The notes: generated by a model from the sequence alone, not told the origin. DNA of 64,000 nt from Maliibacterium massiliense (GCF_900604345.1 NZ_LR026983.1:1612001-1676000), one strand, 5' to 3'. Positions 40,208-50,053 are shown, numbered from the stretch's first letter. Numbers and translations: made by a program.

Positions 40208-42223
40208 ATGGGCATCACGTTCGCGCTGATCGGCAACCAGAACTGCGGCAAGACCACGCTCTTCAACCAGCTCACCGGCTCCAACCAGCATGTGGGCAAC
40301 TTCCCCGGCGTCACGGTGGAGAAGAAGGAGGGCGTCATTAAAAAACACAAGGACGCCGTCGTGGTGGACTTGCCTGGCATCTACTCGCTCTCCCCCTACA
40401 CCTCCGAGGAGATCGTCACGCGCGATTTCCTCATGAAGGGAAAGCCCGATGCGATCATCAACATCGTGGACGCGACCAACATCGAGCGTAACCTGTATTT
40501 GACGCTGCAGCTGATGGAGCTACACATCCCCATGGTGCTGGCGCTCAATATGATGGACGAGGTGCGCGCAAGTGGCAGCAGCATCGACGTCTTTAAGTTG
40601 GAGCGGGCGCTGGGTATCCCAGTGGTGCCCATTGTGGCCAGCAAAAACGAGGGGGTGGCCATGCTGGTTACCCAGGCGCTGCAGACCGCGGAGGATCACC
40701 ACTGCCCGCCCGAGGCAGACCTGTGCACGGGCGCGGCACACAACGCCATTGAGGGCATCGCCGCCTACATCGCGCCCAAGGCGCGCGAGGCGGGCATCCC
40801 CTTGCGCTTTGCCGCAACCAAGCTGGTGGAGGGGGACGCCCCCACGCAGCAGGCGCTGGCGCTTTCCGAGCCGCAGTATAAGCACGTGGAGGATATCGTG
40901 CAGCGCATGGAGCAGGCGCTGGGCACGGACCGCGAGGCGGCTCTGGCGGACGTGCGCTACCAGTACATCGAGCAGCTTATCAAGGTGGTGATGACCAAGC
41001 GCGCCGAGACCAAGCAGCAGCTGCGCTCTATCAAGATCGACAAGGTGCTCACCCACAAAATTTGGGCGATGCCCCTCTTTTTAGGCATCATGCTGCTGGT
41101 GTTCTGGCTGACGTTCGGCGTGGTGGGCTCCACCTTGAGCGACTGGTTCGCGGCCGCCATCGAGGCCATCACGCATGTGGTGGACAGCGCCCTGGCGAGC
41201 GCGGGCGTCAACCCGGTGGTGCACTCGCTGATCATCGACGGCATCTTTACCGGCGTGGGCAGCGTGCTTTCCTTCCTGCCCACCATCGTGATGCTGTTCT
41301 TCTTCCTCTCGTTGCTGGAGGACTCGGGCTATATGGCGCGCGTCGCCTTTGTGATGGACCGTTTGATGCGCAAAATCGGCCTTTCCGGCCGCTCGTTTGT
41401 GCCCATGCTCATCGGCTTTGGCTGCAGCGTGCCCGCGGTGATGGCCACGCGCACCCTGCCCAGCGAGCGGGACCGCAAGATGACGATCCTGCTGACCCCC
41501 TTTATGTCCTGCAGCGCCAAGCTGCCGATTTATGCTTTGTTTACCGCGGCGTTTTTCCCCAAGCACGGCGCGCTTGTGATGATCACGCTCTACGTGCTGG
41601 GCATTGTGATGGGCATCCTCTCAGGGCTGCTCTTTAAAAAGACCCTCTTTCAAGGGGATTCGGTGCCCTTTGTGATGGAGCTGCCCGCCTACCGCCTGCC
41701 CTCGCCCAAAAGCGTGCTGCTACACATGTGGGAGAAGGCCAAGGACTTTATCGTCAAGGCGTTCACCATCATCTTTGTGGCCACCATCGTGGTGTGGTTT
41801 CTGCAGACGTTCAACTTCCGCTTCCAGGTGGTGGCGGACTCGGGCGAGAGCATGCTGGCGGCCATCGGCCGCACGGTGGCGCCCATCTTTGCGCCGCTGG
41901 GCTTTGGCGACTGGCGCGCATCCACCGCGCTGATCACCGGCCTAACCGCCAAGGAGGCGGTGGTCAGCACCCTGGCCATCCTCATGGGCGCGGCCAACGA
42001 AAGCGCGCTGGTGCCTATGCTCTCGCAGCTGTTCACCCCGCTTGCGGCAGCATCCTTCCTGTGCTTTACGCTGCTCTACATGCCCTGCGTGGCGGCCATG
42101 GCCGCCATCCGGCGGGAGCTGCACAGCGGCACGCACGCGGCGCTTGCCATGCTTTACCAAACAGGTGTGGCGTGGGTGGTGGCCTTTGTGGTGTTCAACG
42201 CGGGCAAACTGCTCGGATTTTAA
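40208..42223 (+). CDS. feoB: FeoB, ferrous iron transporter with N-terminal G domain
   Basis: A 671-residue FeoB. The G domain: G1 GNQNCGKTT (residues 9-17), G2 GNFPGVTV, G3 VDLPGIYSLS, and NMMD (G4, NxxD). A GDI-like helical spacer follows, then the membrane part with two Gate motifs (SLLEDSGYMARVAF and GFGCSVPAVMATRTL) and LTGLTAKEAVVSTLA. It imports Fe2+ across the cytoplasmic membrane, gated by GTP hydrolysis. It starts two bases after feoA and is followed by a Cys-rich accessory gene. It is the main iron uptake system visible here. Confidence 0.97.
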   Translation: MGITFALIGNQNCGKTTLFNQLTGSNQHVGNFPGVTVEKKEGVIKKHKDAVVVDLPGIYSLSPYTSEEIVTRDFLMKGKPDAIINIVDATNIERNLYLTLQLMELHIPMVLALNMMDEVRASGSSIDVFKLERALGIPVVPIVASKNEGVAMLVTQALQTAEDHHCPPEADLCTGAAHNAIEGIAAYIAPKAREAGIPLRFAATKLVEGDAPTQQALALSEPQYKHVEDIVQRMEQALGTDREAALADVRYQYIEQLIKVVMTKRAETKQQLRSIKIDKVLTHKIWAMPLFLGIMLLVFWLTFGVVGSTLSDWFAAAIEAITHVVDSALASAGVNPVVHSLIIDGIFTGVGSVLSFLPTIVMLFFFLSLLEDSGYMARVAFVMDRLMRKIGLSGRSFVPMLIGFGCSVPAVMATRTLPSERDRKMTILLTPFMSCSAKLPIYALFTAAFFPKHGALVMITLYVLGIVMGILSGLLFKKTLFQGDSVPFVMELPAYRLPSPKSVLLHMWEKAKDFIVKAFTIIFVATIVVWFLQTFNFRFQVVADSGESMLAAIGRTVAPIFAPLGFGDWRASTALITGLTAKEAVVSTLAILMGAANESALVPMLSQLFTPLAAASFLCFTLLYMPCVAAMAAIRRELHSGTHAALAMLYQTGVAWVVAFVVFNAGKLLGF

Positions 42224-42248
42224 AGTGAAGTTGTAAAGTGAGGCTTTT

Positions 42249-42419
42249 ATGGGCTGGATTGATGTGGTATTGTTAGGAGGGATCGCGGCCTTGGTCGCGC
42301 TGGTGGTGAATTGGATGCGCCACAGAAAGCGCGGCTGCTGCGGCGGTTGCAGCGGCTGCGCGCACAGCGGCAGCTGTGGCGGCTGCGCGCGCGATACACA
42401 GCGGTACGAAGGGAAATGA
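42249..42419 (+). CDS. FeoB-associated Cys-rich small membrane protein
   Basis: A 56-residue protein: one membrane helix (residues 4-21, IDVVLLGGIAALVALVVNW), a basic patch RHRKR, then a cysteine-rich tail with CCGGCSGC and CGGC. This matches the FeoB-associated Cys-rich membrane protein family, found right after feoB in many Firmicutes and thought to assist iron handling in place of FeoC. It is 25 bp after feoB. Its TGA overlaps a possible ATG of the following GNAT gene. Its small size makes it easy to miss. Confidence 0.88.
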   Translation: MGWIDVVLLGGIAALVALVVNWMRHRKRGCCGGCSGCAHSGSCGGCARDTQRYEGK

Positions 42420-42424
42420 GCGAT

Positions 42425-42919
42425 ATGACTGTGCAATTAAAGCGGGCAAAGGACGATCAGGCGGTGGCGCTTATCGCCGCGCTGGCGGATGAAATCTGGC
42501 ACCAGCACTACGCCGCCATTTTGGATAGGGCGCAGATCGACTACATGGTGGCAAAATTCCAGAGCGCGCCCGCCATCGCAGCGCAGATTGCGCAGGGGTA
42601 TATCTACACCCTGGCGTACGTGGATGACGCGCCCGCAGGCTACTGCGCGCTGCATCCGGAACCAGAAGAGGAAAGGATGTTTTTGAGCAAGCTTTACGTC
42701 AAAAAGGCGTGCCGCGGCCAGGGGGTGGCGCGCGCGCTGCTGGACGATGCGCTTGCAAAGAGCGCGGGCTGTCGCAGCATATACCTGACGGTAAATAAGT
42801 ACAACGCGGATTCCATTGCGGTCTACAAGCATCTGGGCTTTGCGGTTATGCGCCAGCAAAAGACGGATATCGGCAGCGATTTTTACATGGACGATTACAT
42901 CATGGCGCGCAGCCTGTAA
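42425..42919 (+). CDS. GNAT family N-acetyltransferase
   Basis: A 164-residue GNAT protein. Motif A, the acetyl-CoA loop, is FLSKLYVKKACRGQGVARALLDDAL (R/Q-x-x-G-x-G/A). Motif B is YLTVNKYNADSIAVYKHLGFAV. The N-terminus (KRAKDDQAVALIAALADEIW) is the usual beta1-alpha1. ATG 42425 has AAGGGA about 11 bases upstream; ATG 42416, which overlaps the previous stop as ATGA, would add three residues. It is cotranscribed with the feo genes. The acceptor substrate is unknown. Confidence 0.88.
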   Translation: MTVQLKRAKDDQAVALIAALADEIWHQHYAAILDRAQIDYMVAKFQSAPAIAAQIAQGYIYTLAYVDDAPAGYCALHPEPEEERMFLSKLYVKKACRGQGVARALLDDALAKSAGCRSIYLTVNKYNADSIAVYKHLGFAVMRQQKTDIGSDFYMDDYIMARSL

Positions 42920-42956
42920 ACCTGTATAACGACATGTGTATCGGGGGAGACATCTG

Positions 42957-45900
42957 ATGAAGCAATACAAGAGGCGCTTGTGCCTGTTTTGCACGGTTAT
43001 CCTGCTGGCTCTGACGCTCGTCGCGCCTGCAGGCCGCGCGGCTGCCCCCCCAAACGCCCCGCGCGCCTTTGCCAACGTGGTGGTGTTCGTGCAGTTTGAT
43101 CCGCTGGCGCAGGGCAGTTGTGTCCAGGGCAAGGAGGCGCGCATCACGCAGATTTGGGACGACCGAAGCCGCGCCAAGTCCCTGGCCAGCTATCTGGACG
43201 CCATTTCCTACGGCCAGTTTCAGGTCAAGAATATATTTCCTCAGTTAAAGGACGGGGTGATCACGCCCTACGTGGTATCCACCGGCGCGCGCTACAGCGA
43301 GTACAGCCTGGTCTCGGAGGTCATTCGCCAGATCCGGCTGGATGCGGGCACGATGTTGGACTACGATGGCGACGGTGCGGTGGACAATCTGGTGATCATC
43401 GCCCAGAGCGGGTACATCGCCGACCGCAACGACACCCTCCACGCGCACAAGGCCAACTTTGACGACGCAACCCAATTGATCGGCGGCAAGCGCGTCTATA
43501 CCTACAACATCATCAACAGCTACGCTGTTTTTGACGACACCCTTAGCGGCGAGGGTGTCGTTTGCCATGAGTTTTTGCATTCGGTGGGTTTTCCCGACCT
43601 CTACCGCAGCGAGGGCAGCGACACGCCCGTGGGCATGTGGGATTTGATGGCCTCCAGCTCCATCTACCTACAGTATCCGCTGGCCTACCTGCGCAGCGCT
43701 GTGGGCGGGTGGCTTGACGGGGACACCGTGACGGCGGACAGCCACTTGACGCTGGACGCGGCATCCAGTTCGAGCGGAAAACGATTTTACATCCTCAAGA
43801 CGCCGCTGTCGGATACGGAGTTTTTTGTGGTGGAGTACCGCAAACAGGCCGCGCCCTATAAGGGGCTGCTGGAGGAGAAAATCCCGGGTAGCGGCCTAAT
43901 CGTCTACCGCGTCAACACGCGCGTGGCGGGCTACAGCAACTTCGGCACGTCGACAGACGGTATCTACGTGTTCCGCCAGGGCGCCGCCTCCGAGCGGGCC
44001 TGCGGCGACAGGACGAGTCTTGCGCGCTCTTTCCTCTCCAGCGAGGCGGGCAGAACGCGCTTTGGCTCAGACAACCTGGAGGCGGGCCTGGCAGATAACG
44101 CCCTGGTGTATTCCGACGGCACCAATTCGGGCATCGTCATCGAAAACGTGGGCAGCGCCTCGGGGGATCAGATCAGCTTTGACGTCTCCTTTACCGACCT
44201 TGCGCAGCTGGACTACTGGAAGACGCTGGGCGGGCGGGTGCTGAGCGAGGCGGGCGGCTACTTTACCTGGGTGGACAGGGACGATGCGGGCCGCGTGTAC
44301 GCGCTCTACAACGGGGCGGACGGCCGGTTTTACGCGGCCTGTTATGAAAACGGCGCATGGCGCGTGCTTGCGGGCGCGCTGCCCGCGGGCAGCACGGCCG
44401 AGCACATGTGCGTGTACAAAAACAAACCTTACGTGCTCTACAACGACGCGGGCAGCTATCACCTCAAGCTGGGCGTGTTTGAGGCGGAGGGCTTCCGCAC
44501 CATTGACACGCTCTCCGCTACCATGGACCATCCGGGCGCGATGGCGACGGGCGAAAACGGGCTCTATATCGCCTACACCGAGGGCGAGATGGAGGCGGGT
44601 GAGCTGCGCCTGCAGCGCTATGACGGCAGCGCCCTACAGATGCTGGCGGACCGCGTGGATACGGGCTACCTGGTCAGCCCCAGCCTGGCGGTTTTGGGGC
44701 AGGACGTCTACATCGGCTACCGCGACTTTGGCCGCGGGGAGCAGGCCGTGGTCAAAACGTACAGCGGCGGCGGGGTGCGCGATCTGCCCGCCACGGGCGT
44801 GCGGGTGGGCGGCTGCAAGGTGCGGGTGGATGGCGCGGGCCAGGTGTACCTGCTTGCGATGAATCAGGCGGGGCTGTCCGTTTATCAGGCGGGCGCCGGC
44901 GGGTGGCAGGCGCTGGGTGCGCCGCTGACCCAGGGCAACGTGGTGGCGGCGGATATGCAGTTTGCCGGAAATGTGCCCTGCGTGGCGCTGTCGGACCAGA
45001 GCGCGGGCCGCACGTATATGATGGCGTATCGAAACGGGGCGTGGACGCGCCAGGGCGCAAACATCGACGCGCTCCCTGCAGCGAACCTCAGCCTTGTGCT
45101 GGATGACAGGAACGCCTACGTCGGCTACACGGTAAACGAGGCGGCGCAGGTCAAGTGCAAGCCGCTTGATGCGGGCAAGGACCCCATCGAGACGCCGCAG
45201 GAGAATCCCGTGCAGCGCATCCGCGTGACGCCGCCTGCCAAGGTGCGTTACACGGCTGGCGCGCCGCTGGACTTGACCGGCCTGCGCGTGGAGGCAGTGC
45301 GCGCCGATCAATCCGCCACGATGGTGGCGCTGAACGCCTGCACCATCAGCGGCTATGACGCGCAGCGCACCGGCGTGCAGCAGATCACGGTCGCCTACGG
45401 GGGCTTTTCCGCCTCCTTCAGCGTGACGGTGGAGGCGGCCGCGCCGCCCAGCAAACCCCTCGCGGGCATCGCGCTTGATACGGCGCACCTGTCGCTCAAT
45501 AGGGGCGCGCAGTCGCGCCTGCGTGTGACCTATACCCCCAGCGACACCACGGATGATAAGACGGTGCGCTGGCGCAGCAGCAACACGGCGGTGGCGCGCG
45601 TGGACGGCGCGGGCGTGGTCACCGCGCAGGGCAACGGCAGCGCCACGATCACCGCCACGGTGGGGCAAAAGACAGCCACCTGCCAGGTGCAGGTGCGCAC
45701 GCCGCTTGCGGGGATCTCCTTAAGCGCGGCAGACCTCGCGCTGCAGCAAGGACAAAGCGCGCGCCTGTCCGTCGTATACACCCCGAGCGATACCACCGAC
45801 GCAAGGACGGTTTCCTGGAGCAGCAGCAACGCGGGCGTGGCCAGCGTGGACAGCAATGGCAATGTGCGCGCCCTATCCAGCGGCAGCGCGGTCATACAGG

Positions 45901-46682
45901 CGCGCGTGGGCAGCCGGACGGCCTCCTGCAGCGTGCGCGTCTCCTACGGCAACAACGTCAGGGGCTTTGTGGACCGGCTCTACCAGCGCGTGCTGGGCCG
46001 TGCGCCGGATCCCGTTGGTTTTAATGGATGGGTACAAGACCTTACGACCAGGAAGATTACAGGGAGTCAGGCGGCTGAAGGCTTTGTATGTAGCAGAGAG
46101 CTTCAGGCACGCAATCTTTCGGATGAAACATACGTATCGGTTCTTTATCGGACTTTTCTCAATAGAGATCCGGATCCGGTCGGACGTGCTAGCTGGATGA
46201 GAATGCTGCAACAGGGTGTCAGCCGGGAGTATGTGCTCAAAGGATTTGTTGATTCGCAAGAGTTCAATAGCATTTGTGTTCAGTATGGCATTGAAAAAGG
46301 AACCATCGTTTTAACCCAAGCGCGCGATCAAAACGACCAGGTGACAATGTTCGTATACCGTTTATATGCCAAATGCCTGCAGCGCACACCGGATATGCAG
46401 GGATTAAACCACTGGAGCGATATCCTCCTGCGGCATGCTGCAACGCCCAAGGAAGTGGCTTGGGGATTCATTTTCTCAGACGAGTTTCAAGCAAAGCACC
46501 ATGGCAACGATGCGTATATCGAAATCCTGTATGAAACATTCCTCGATCGATCCTCTGATCCAATAGGTAGGGCATCGTGGCGGAAGGCATTGGCACAAGG
46601 TGCATCACGCCAGAGCGTCTTTCATGGGTTTGCGGACTCGGTAGAGTTCAAGGAATTGGTGCGCAGGTATCATTTGGGATAG
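42957..46682 (+). CDS. Secreted M6-family metalloprotease with Ig-like and DUF4214 domains
   Basis: A 1241-residue secreted protein. Signal peptide at residues 1-29 (LCLFCTVILLALTLVAPAGRAAA). M6 (immune inhibitor A-like) protease domain to about 430, with zinc motif HEFLHSVGFPD (H204, E205, H208). Beta-propeller-like repeats follow to about 740. One bacterial Ig-like group 3/4 domain (750-830) and two Big_2 domains (about 840-995, each with YTPSDTT and SSN.AVA) come next. The last 240 residues are DUF4214 units with FVxRLYxxxLxRxPD and GxxxW. From about base 46010 the codon usage turns AT-richer. GGGGGAGA precedes ATG 42957. Confidence 0.85.
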   Translation: MKQYKRRLCLFCTVILLALTLVAPAGRAAAPPNAPRAFANVVVFVQFDPLAQGSCVQGKEARITQIWDDRSRAKSLASYLDAISYGQFQVKNIFPQLKDGVITPYVVSTGARYSEYSLVSEVIRQIRLDAGTMLDYDGDGAVDNLVIIAQSGYIADRNDTLHAHKANFDDATQLIGGKRVYTYNIINSYAVFDDTLSGEGVVCHEFLHSVGFPDLYRSEGSDTPVGMWDLMASSSIYLQYPLAYLRSAVGGWLDGDTVTADSHLTLDAASSSSGKRFYILKTPLSDTEFFVVEYRKQAAPYKGLLEEKIPGSGLIVYRVNTRVAGYSNFGTSTDGIYVFRQGAASERACGDRTSLARSFLSSEAGRTRFGSDNLEAGLADNALVYSDGTNSGIVIENVGSASGDQISFDVSFTDLAQLDYWKTLGGRVLSEAGGYFTWVDRDDAGRVYALYNGADGRFYAACYENGAWRVLAGALPAGSTAEHMCVYKNKPYVLYNDAGSYHLKLGVFEAEGFRTIDTLSATMDHPGAMATGENGLYIAYTEGEMEAGELRLQRYDGSALQMLADRVDTGYLVSPSLAVLGQDVYIGYRDFGRGEQAVVKTYSGGGVRDLPATGVRVGGCKVRVDGAGQVYLLAMNQAGLSVYQAGAGGWQALGAPLTQGNVVAADMQFAGNVPCVALSDQSAGRTYMMAYRNGAWTRQGANIDALPAANLSLVLDDRNAYVGYTVNEAAQVKCKPLDAGKDPIETPQENPVQRIRVTPPAKVRYTAGAPLDLTGLRVEAVRADQSATMVALNACTISGYDAQRTGVQQITVAYGGFSASFSVTVEAAAPPSKPLAGIALDTAHLSLNRGAQSRLRVTYTPSDTTDDKTVRWRSSNTAVARVDGAGVVTAQGNGSATITATVGQKTATCQVQVRTPLAGISLSAADLALQQGQSARLSVVYTPSDTTDARTVSWSSSNAGVASVDSNGNVRALSSGSAVIQARVGSRTASCSVRVSYGNNVRGFVDRLYQRVLGRAPDPVGFNGWVQDLTTRKITGSQAAEGFVCSRELQARNLSDETYVSVLYRTFLNRDPDPVGRASWMRMLQQGVSREYVLKGFVDSQEFNSICVQYGIEKGTIVLTQARDQNDQVTMFVYRLYAKCLQRTPDMQGLNHWSDILLRHAATPKEVAWGFIFSDEFQAKHHGNDAYIEILYETFLDRSSDPIGRASWRKALAQGASRQSVFHGFADSVEFKELVRRYHLG

Positions 46683-46688
46683 TGCGAT

Positions 46689-46725
46689 AAAAGCGTCTAA
46701 ATCGATTGCCGATTTAGACGCTTTT
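46689..46725. terminator. Bidirectional terminator after the M6 protease gene
   Basis: AAAAGCGTCTAAATCG and CGATTTAGACGCTTTT pair exactly around ATTGC. It also serves the convergent UPF0210 gene. Confidence 0.92.
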
Positions 46726-46748
46726 CTGCATTATATAGCGACCTGTTT

Positions 46749-48107
46749 CTAATTGCGCAAACTGTGGATAGGCGCGGGCATGCGCCCGCCGCGGTTGATA
46801 AACGCGGAGGAATCCAGCGTGGAGACCGGCATCACCGGCGCGCTGCCCAGCAGCCCGCCGAACTCGATACGCTCGCCCACACGCTTGCCCGGCGCGGGGA
46901 TGATGCGCACCGCGGTGGTCTTGTTGTTGATGATGCCGATGGCCGCCTCGTCTGCGATGATGGCCGACAGCGTAGTAGCGGGCGTGTCGCCCGGCACGGC
47001 GATCATGTCCAGGCCCACCGAGCACACGCACGTCATGGCCTCGAGCTTCTGGATATTGAGGGAGCCTGCCTCCACCGCGGCGATCATGCCCGCGTCCTCG
47101 CTGACAGGGATGAACGCGCCCGAAAGGCCGCCCACCTGGGAAGAGGCCATCACGCCCCCCTTCTTGACGGCGTCGTTGAGCAGGGCGAGCGCCGCGGTGG
47201 TGCCGTGCGCGCCGGTCTGTTCCAGGCCCATCTCCTCGAGGATGTGCGCCACGCTGTCGCCCGCAGCCGGCGTGGGCGCCAGGGACAAATCCACAATGCC
47301 GAAGGGCACCCCCAGCCGGCGCGATGCCTCCTGCGCCACCAGCTGGCCCACGCGCGTGATGCGAAACGCGGTTTTTTTCACCGTCTCGGCCACCACGTCA
47401 AAGGGCTTGCCGCGCACAGCCTCCAGCGCGGTTTTGACCACGCCGGGGCCGCTGACGCCCACGTTGATCACGCACTCGCCCTCGCCCGCGCCGTGGAAGG
47501 CGCCCGCCATAAAGGGATTGTCCTCCACGGCATTGGCAAAGACCACCAGCTTGGCGCAGCCCAGCCCCCCCGCGTCGGCTGTGCGGCTGGCGGTTTCCTT
47601 GATCACCTCGCCCATGCGCGCCACCGCGTCCATGTTAAGCCCCGCGCGCGTGGTGCCTACGTTGATACTGGCGCACACCCGCTCGGTGCGGGCGAGCGCC
47701 TCGGGCAGCGCGGCGATGAGCTTTTCATCCGCGCGGGACATATTCTTCTGGATCAGCGCGGAAAAGCCGCCGATAAAGTTGACGCCCACCGTGTGCGCCG
47801 CCCGGTCCATCGCCATGGCAAAGGGCACGTAGTCGTCGGTCTGCGAGGCCGCCGCGATGTGCGCCATGGGGGAGACGGAGATGCGCTTGTTGACGATGGG
47901 TATGCCGTATTCGTGCTCAATTTCCTCGCCCACGGCCACCAGGCGCGCCGCCATACGGGTGATCTTGTCGTAAATCTTCTGCGTGGCGCGCGCCGGGTCA
48001 GGATCGCAGCAGTCGTGCAGATCAATGCCCATGGTGATGGTGCGCACGTCCAGGTGCTGCTGGTCGATCATTTCAATGGTCTGGAGAACCTCGCCTGCGG
48101 TAATCAT
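46749..48107 (-). CDS. UPF0210 (PFL) family protein
   Basis: A 452-residue PFL-fold protein of the UPF0210 family. It begins [33 protein letters not shown], typical for the family, with [14 protein letters not shown] and a C-terminal [14 protein letters not shown]. It is related by fold to anaerobic ribonucleotide reductase and pyruvate formate-lyase but lacks the glycyl-radical loop, so the reaction is unknown. GGGGAAGGG precedes ATG 48107; a longer frame to 48194 overlaps the ACT gene. It stands 14 bp after the ACT-domain gene, an arrangement common in Firmicutes. Confidence 0.92.
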   Translation of the reverse strand: MITAGEVLQTIEMIDQQHLDVRTITMGIDLHDCCDPDPARATQKIYDKITRMAARLVAVGEEIEHEYGIPIVNKRISVSPMAHIAAASQTDDYVPFAMAMDRAAHTVGVNFIGGFSALIQKNMSRADEKLIAALPEALARTERVCASINVGTTRAGLNMDAVARMGEVIKETASRTADAGGLGCAKLVVFANAVEDNPFMAGAFHGAGEGECVINVGVSGPGVVKTALEAVRGKPFDVVAETVKKTAFRITRVGQLVAQEASRRLGVPFGIVDLSLAPTPAAGDSVAHILEEMGLEQTGAHGTTAALALLNDAVKKGGVMASSQVGGLSGAFIPVSEDAGMIAAVEAGSLNIQKLEAMTCVCSVGLDMIAVPGDTPATTLSAIIADEAAIGIINNKTTAVRIIPAPGKRVGERIEFGGLLGSAPVMPVSTLDSSAFINRGGRMPAPIHSLRN

Positions 48108-48121
48108 ACGCCCTTCCCCCC

Positions 48122-48391
48122 TCAGATGCGGTGCATGGCGTTGAAGATATCTTCCCGCTGGATGCGGATCACCATGCCCAGTTCCTGCCCGCACGCGTCG
48201 AGCTTCTGCTGCATCACGTCAAAGGAGGGGGAGCCGTCTCCCAGCTCCACCAGCATCACCATGGTAAAGTAGTCCTGCAGGATGGTCTGGCTGATGTCCA
48301 GGATATTGATATCGTTTTCCACAAACACGCGGGTAACGCTTGCAATGATACCCTTTTTATCCTTGCCGATTACGGAGACAAACGCGCGCAT
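48122..48391 (-). CDS. ACT-domain protein, UPF0237 family
   Basis: An 89-residue protein of one ACT domain ([48 protein letters not shown]) with a short helix. ACT domains bind amino acids as regulatory ligands. UPF0237 proteins are almost always paired with UPF0210, as here, and probably regulate it. ATG 48391 has AAAGGCGG ten bases upstream; an in-frame TTG at 48397 is a weaker alternative. Confidence 0.92.
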   Translation of the reverse strand: MRAFVSVIGKDKKGIIASVTRVFVENDINILDISQTILQDYFTMVMLVELGDGSPSFDVMQQKLDACGQELGMVIRIQREDIFNAMHRI

Positions 48392-48720
48392 AAACAAATA
48401 CCGCCTTTCTATACTGCGGGCACGTGCCCTGTGTCCTTTTTTAAGAAGCAGGCGCGCCCGCGGCGCGCAAAGCCTGTACTATTGTACCATGTTTGGCCCG
48501 CGTTGGGAAACCATCTGTAGCCCGGAGAAGGGCGCATTCCCATGCACATGGGCGCATGGGACACGTGGCGGGGGGAAATCATTGGGTAAAGCGCTTGCGT
48601 ACGGGGAGATTACCCGCTTTGCGGCTTGATTCAGCGGGGGAAAATTGCTATGATAAATATATACACAGGCCGTATATCCAAGCGGCGCAACCGCCGCTTA
48701 AAAAAGAGGAGGAAATTTCT

Positions 48721-49353
48721 GTGAAAGTAGCCATTCTCAACGAAATGAGCACCTGCACCCGCAACGCGGACATCGTCAAGGCCCTGGAGGGCATTGATGT
48801 GGAAGTGATCAACGTGGGCATGAAGGAGGGCATCGAGCAGACCCTCAACTACCTGCAGACGGGCTTTTTGACCGGTCTTTTGATCAACCTCAAGCGCGCG
48901 GATTTCGTCATCGGCGGCTGCGGCACGGGCACGGGCTATATCAACGCCGCGCTGTGCTTCCCCAACGTCTCGGCCACGATGTGCCTGGAGCCCATCGACG
49001 CGTTCCTGTTCCCCCGTATCAACGCGGGCAACTGCATCTCCCTTGCGCTCAACAAGGGCTACGGCTGGGGCGCGCCGGAGAACCTGCGCTTTATGTTTGA
49101 GCGCCTGTTCGCGCCCGGCGGCATGGGCGCCGGCTACCCCGCGGAGCGCAAAGAGATCCAAAACAAGCTGGCGCAGCGCCTGACCGACTACTCCCAGGCT
49201 ACCCACCGCTCGATGGCCGATTGTGTGAAGAACCTGGAGACAGAGATCGTGCGCGACGCGCTGCACTACCCTGGCGTGTGGGAGCTTGTGGACATCGACA
49301 ACGTGGACGATGCCGAGCTGAAGGCCGCCCTGATCGAGAAATACAACGCGTAA
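48721..49353 (+). CDS. RpiB/LacA/LacB-family sugar-phosphate isomerase-like protein
   Basis: A 210-residue protein starting at GTG 48721, eight bases after AGAGGAGGA. N-terminal Rossmann-like fold: VKVAILNEMSTCTRNADIVKALEG. The active-site region FVIGGCGTGTGYINAALCFPNVSATMC is the CGTGxGxxIAANK counterpart, with its catalytic-type Cys, and is followed by AGNCISLALN. It carries a C-terminal extension (about 60 residues) beyond the 150-residue RpiB core. It should interconvert an aldose phosphate and a ketose phosphate; the sugar is unknown. It starts a sugar-related stretch (UPF0303, lipoprotein, aldolase, RpiR), though on the opposite strand from some of them. Confidence 0.82.
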   Translation: MKVAILNEMSTCTRNADIVKALEGIDVEVINVGMKEGIEQTLNYLQTGFLTGLLINLKRADFVIGGCGTGTGYINAALCFPNVSATMCLEPIDAFLFPRINAGNCISLALNKGYGWGAPENLRFMFERLFAPGGMGAGYPAERKEIQNKLAQRLTDYSQATHRSMADCVKNLETEIVRDALHYPGVWELVDIDNVDDAELKAALIEKYNA

Positions 49354-49360
49354 TACAATA

Positions 49361-49392
49361 AAAAGCGGCGCCGCGCTGGCGCCGCTTTTTTT
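49361..49392. terminator. Bidirectional terminator after the isomerase-like gene
   Basis: AAAAGCGGCGCC and GGCGCCGCTTTT pair exactly around GCGCT, then three more T. It also ends the convergent UPF0303 gene. Confidence 0.9.
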
Positions 49393-49400
49393 ATTGCACG

Positions 49401-49886
49401 CTACAGCAGCGTGGCCGGATCAATGCCCTTAAACCTGGCCAGGCTCTCCACAATAAAGGCGTGGTCCTGCAGGTGGGGCAGCGCCGATACGCACACCGAG
49501 CCCACCACCCCTGTGCCGCGCAGGATAATGGGGAAGCCGCCGCCGCAGGCCGCGTAATCCCACTTGGAGAGCAGCTGGTCCTCCAGCGTCTTGCCCTTGC
49601 CCTCCAAAATGGCGGCGTAGCGCAGGGAGCTTGTCTGGGCCAGTTCCACCGTGCGGCGCTTGCGGGCGATCCACTGGCTGTTGGATTCCGTAGAGCCCTC
49701 GCAGTAGTAGCTGAACACCGTAAGGCCGCCGATGGCGATTTCAATGCCCAGGCCCGCCTTGCGCGCGTTGGAGAGCGCCACCATCTGCAGCCCCAGCTCC
49801 AGCGCGTCGGCGCGGGAAAAGGCGTCAAACTGCAGCGCCTCCTCCTGCGCGGTGAGTTTTTCCAGCATGTCTGCCAACCGTTCCAT
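49401..49886 (-). CDS. UPF0303 (GlcG/HbpS-like) protein
   Basis: A 161-residue protein of the UPF0303 family, structurally like GlcG/HbpS heme- or small-molecule-binding proteins. Family hallmarks: AYALGLQMVALSNARKAGLGIEIAIGG-like core, KRRTVELAQTSS, WDYAACGGGFPIILRGTGVVGSVCVSALPHLQDHAFI. AAAGGATG precedes ATG 49886. These proteins often sit next to carbohydrate genes. Here it is convergent with the RpiB-like gene and on the same strand as, but 170 bp downstream of, the sugar-binding lipoprotein gene. Confidence 0.85.
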   Translation of the reverse strand: MERLADMLEKLTAQEEALQFDAFSRADALELGLQMVALSNARKAGLGIEIAIGGLTVFSYYCEGSTESNSQWIARKRRTVELAQTSSLRYAAILEGKGKTLEDQLLSKWDYAACGGGFPIILRGTGVVGSVCVSALPHLQDHAFIVESLARFKGIDPATLL

Positions 49887-50004
49887 AAAAACATCCTTTC
49901 TGATCTTTCGCTTTGCGCGTTTGTCGCGGCCCCCGCTGCGCGGTCTGTGCAGGGGAGCCTTTTTAGTTCCAGTACCGGGGGCTGTTGGCAAACGCCCTGC
50001 CCAA

Positions 50005-50042
50005 AGTCAAGCGGCCCGCGCAAACGCGCGCGCCACTTGACT
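50005..50042. repeat. Inverted repeat downstream of the orphan lipoprotein gene
   Basis: AGTCAAG (50005-50011) and CTTGACT (50036-50042) flank a GC-rich core that also pairs partly (GGC/GCC, CGCG). On the plus strand it is followed by GCGTTTTTT. On the minus strand it lies after the lipoprotein stop codon, where it may act as a terminator. Confidence 0.5.
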
Positions 50043-50053
50043 GCGTTTTTTGC

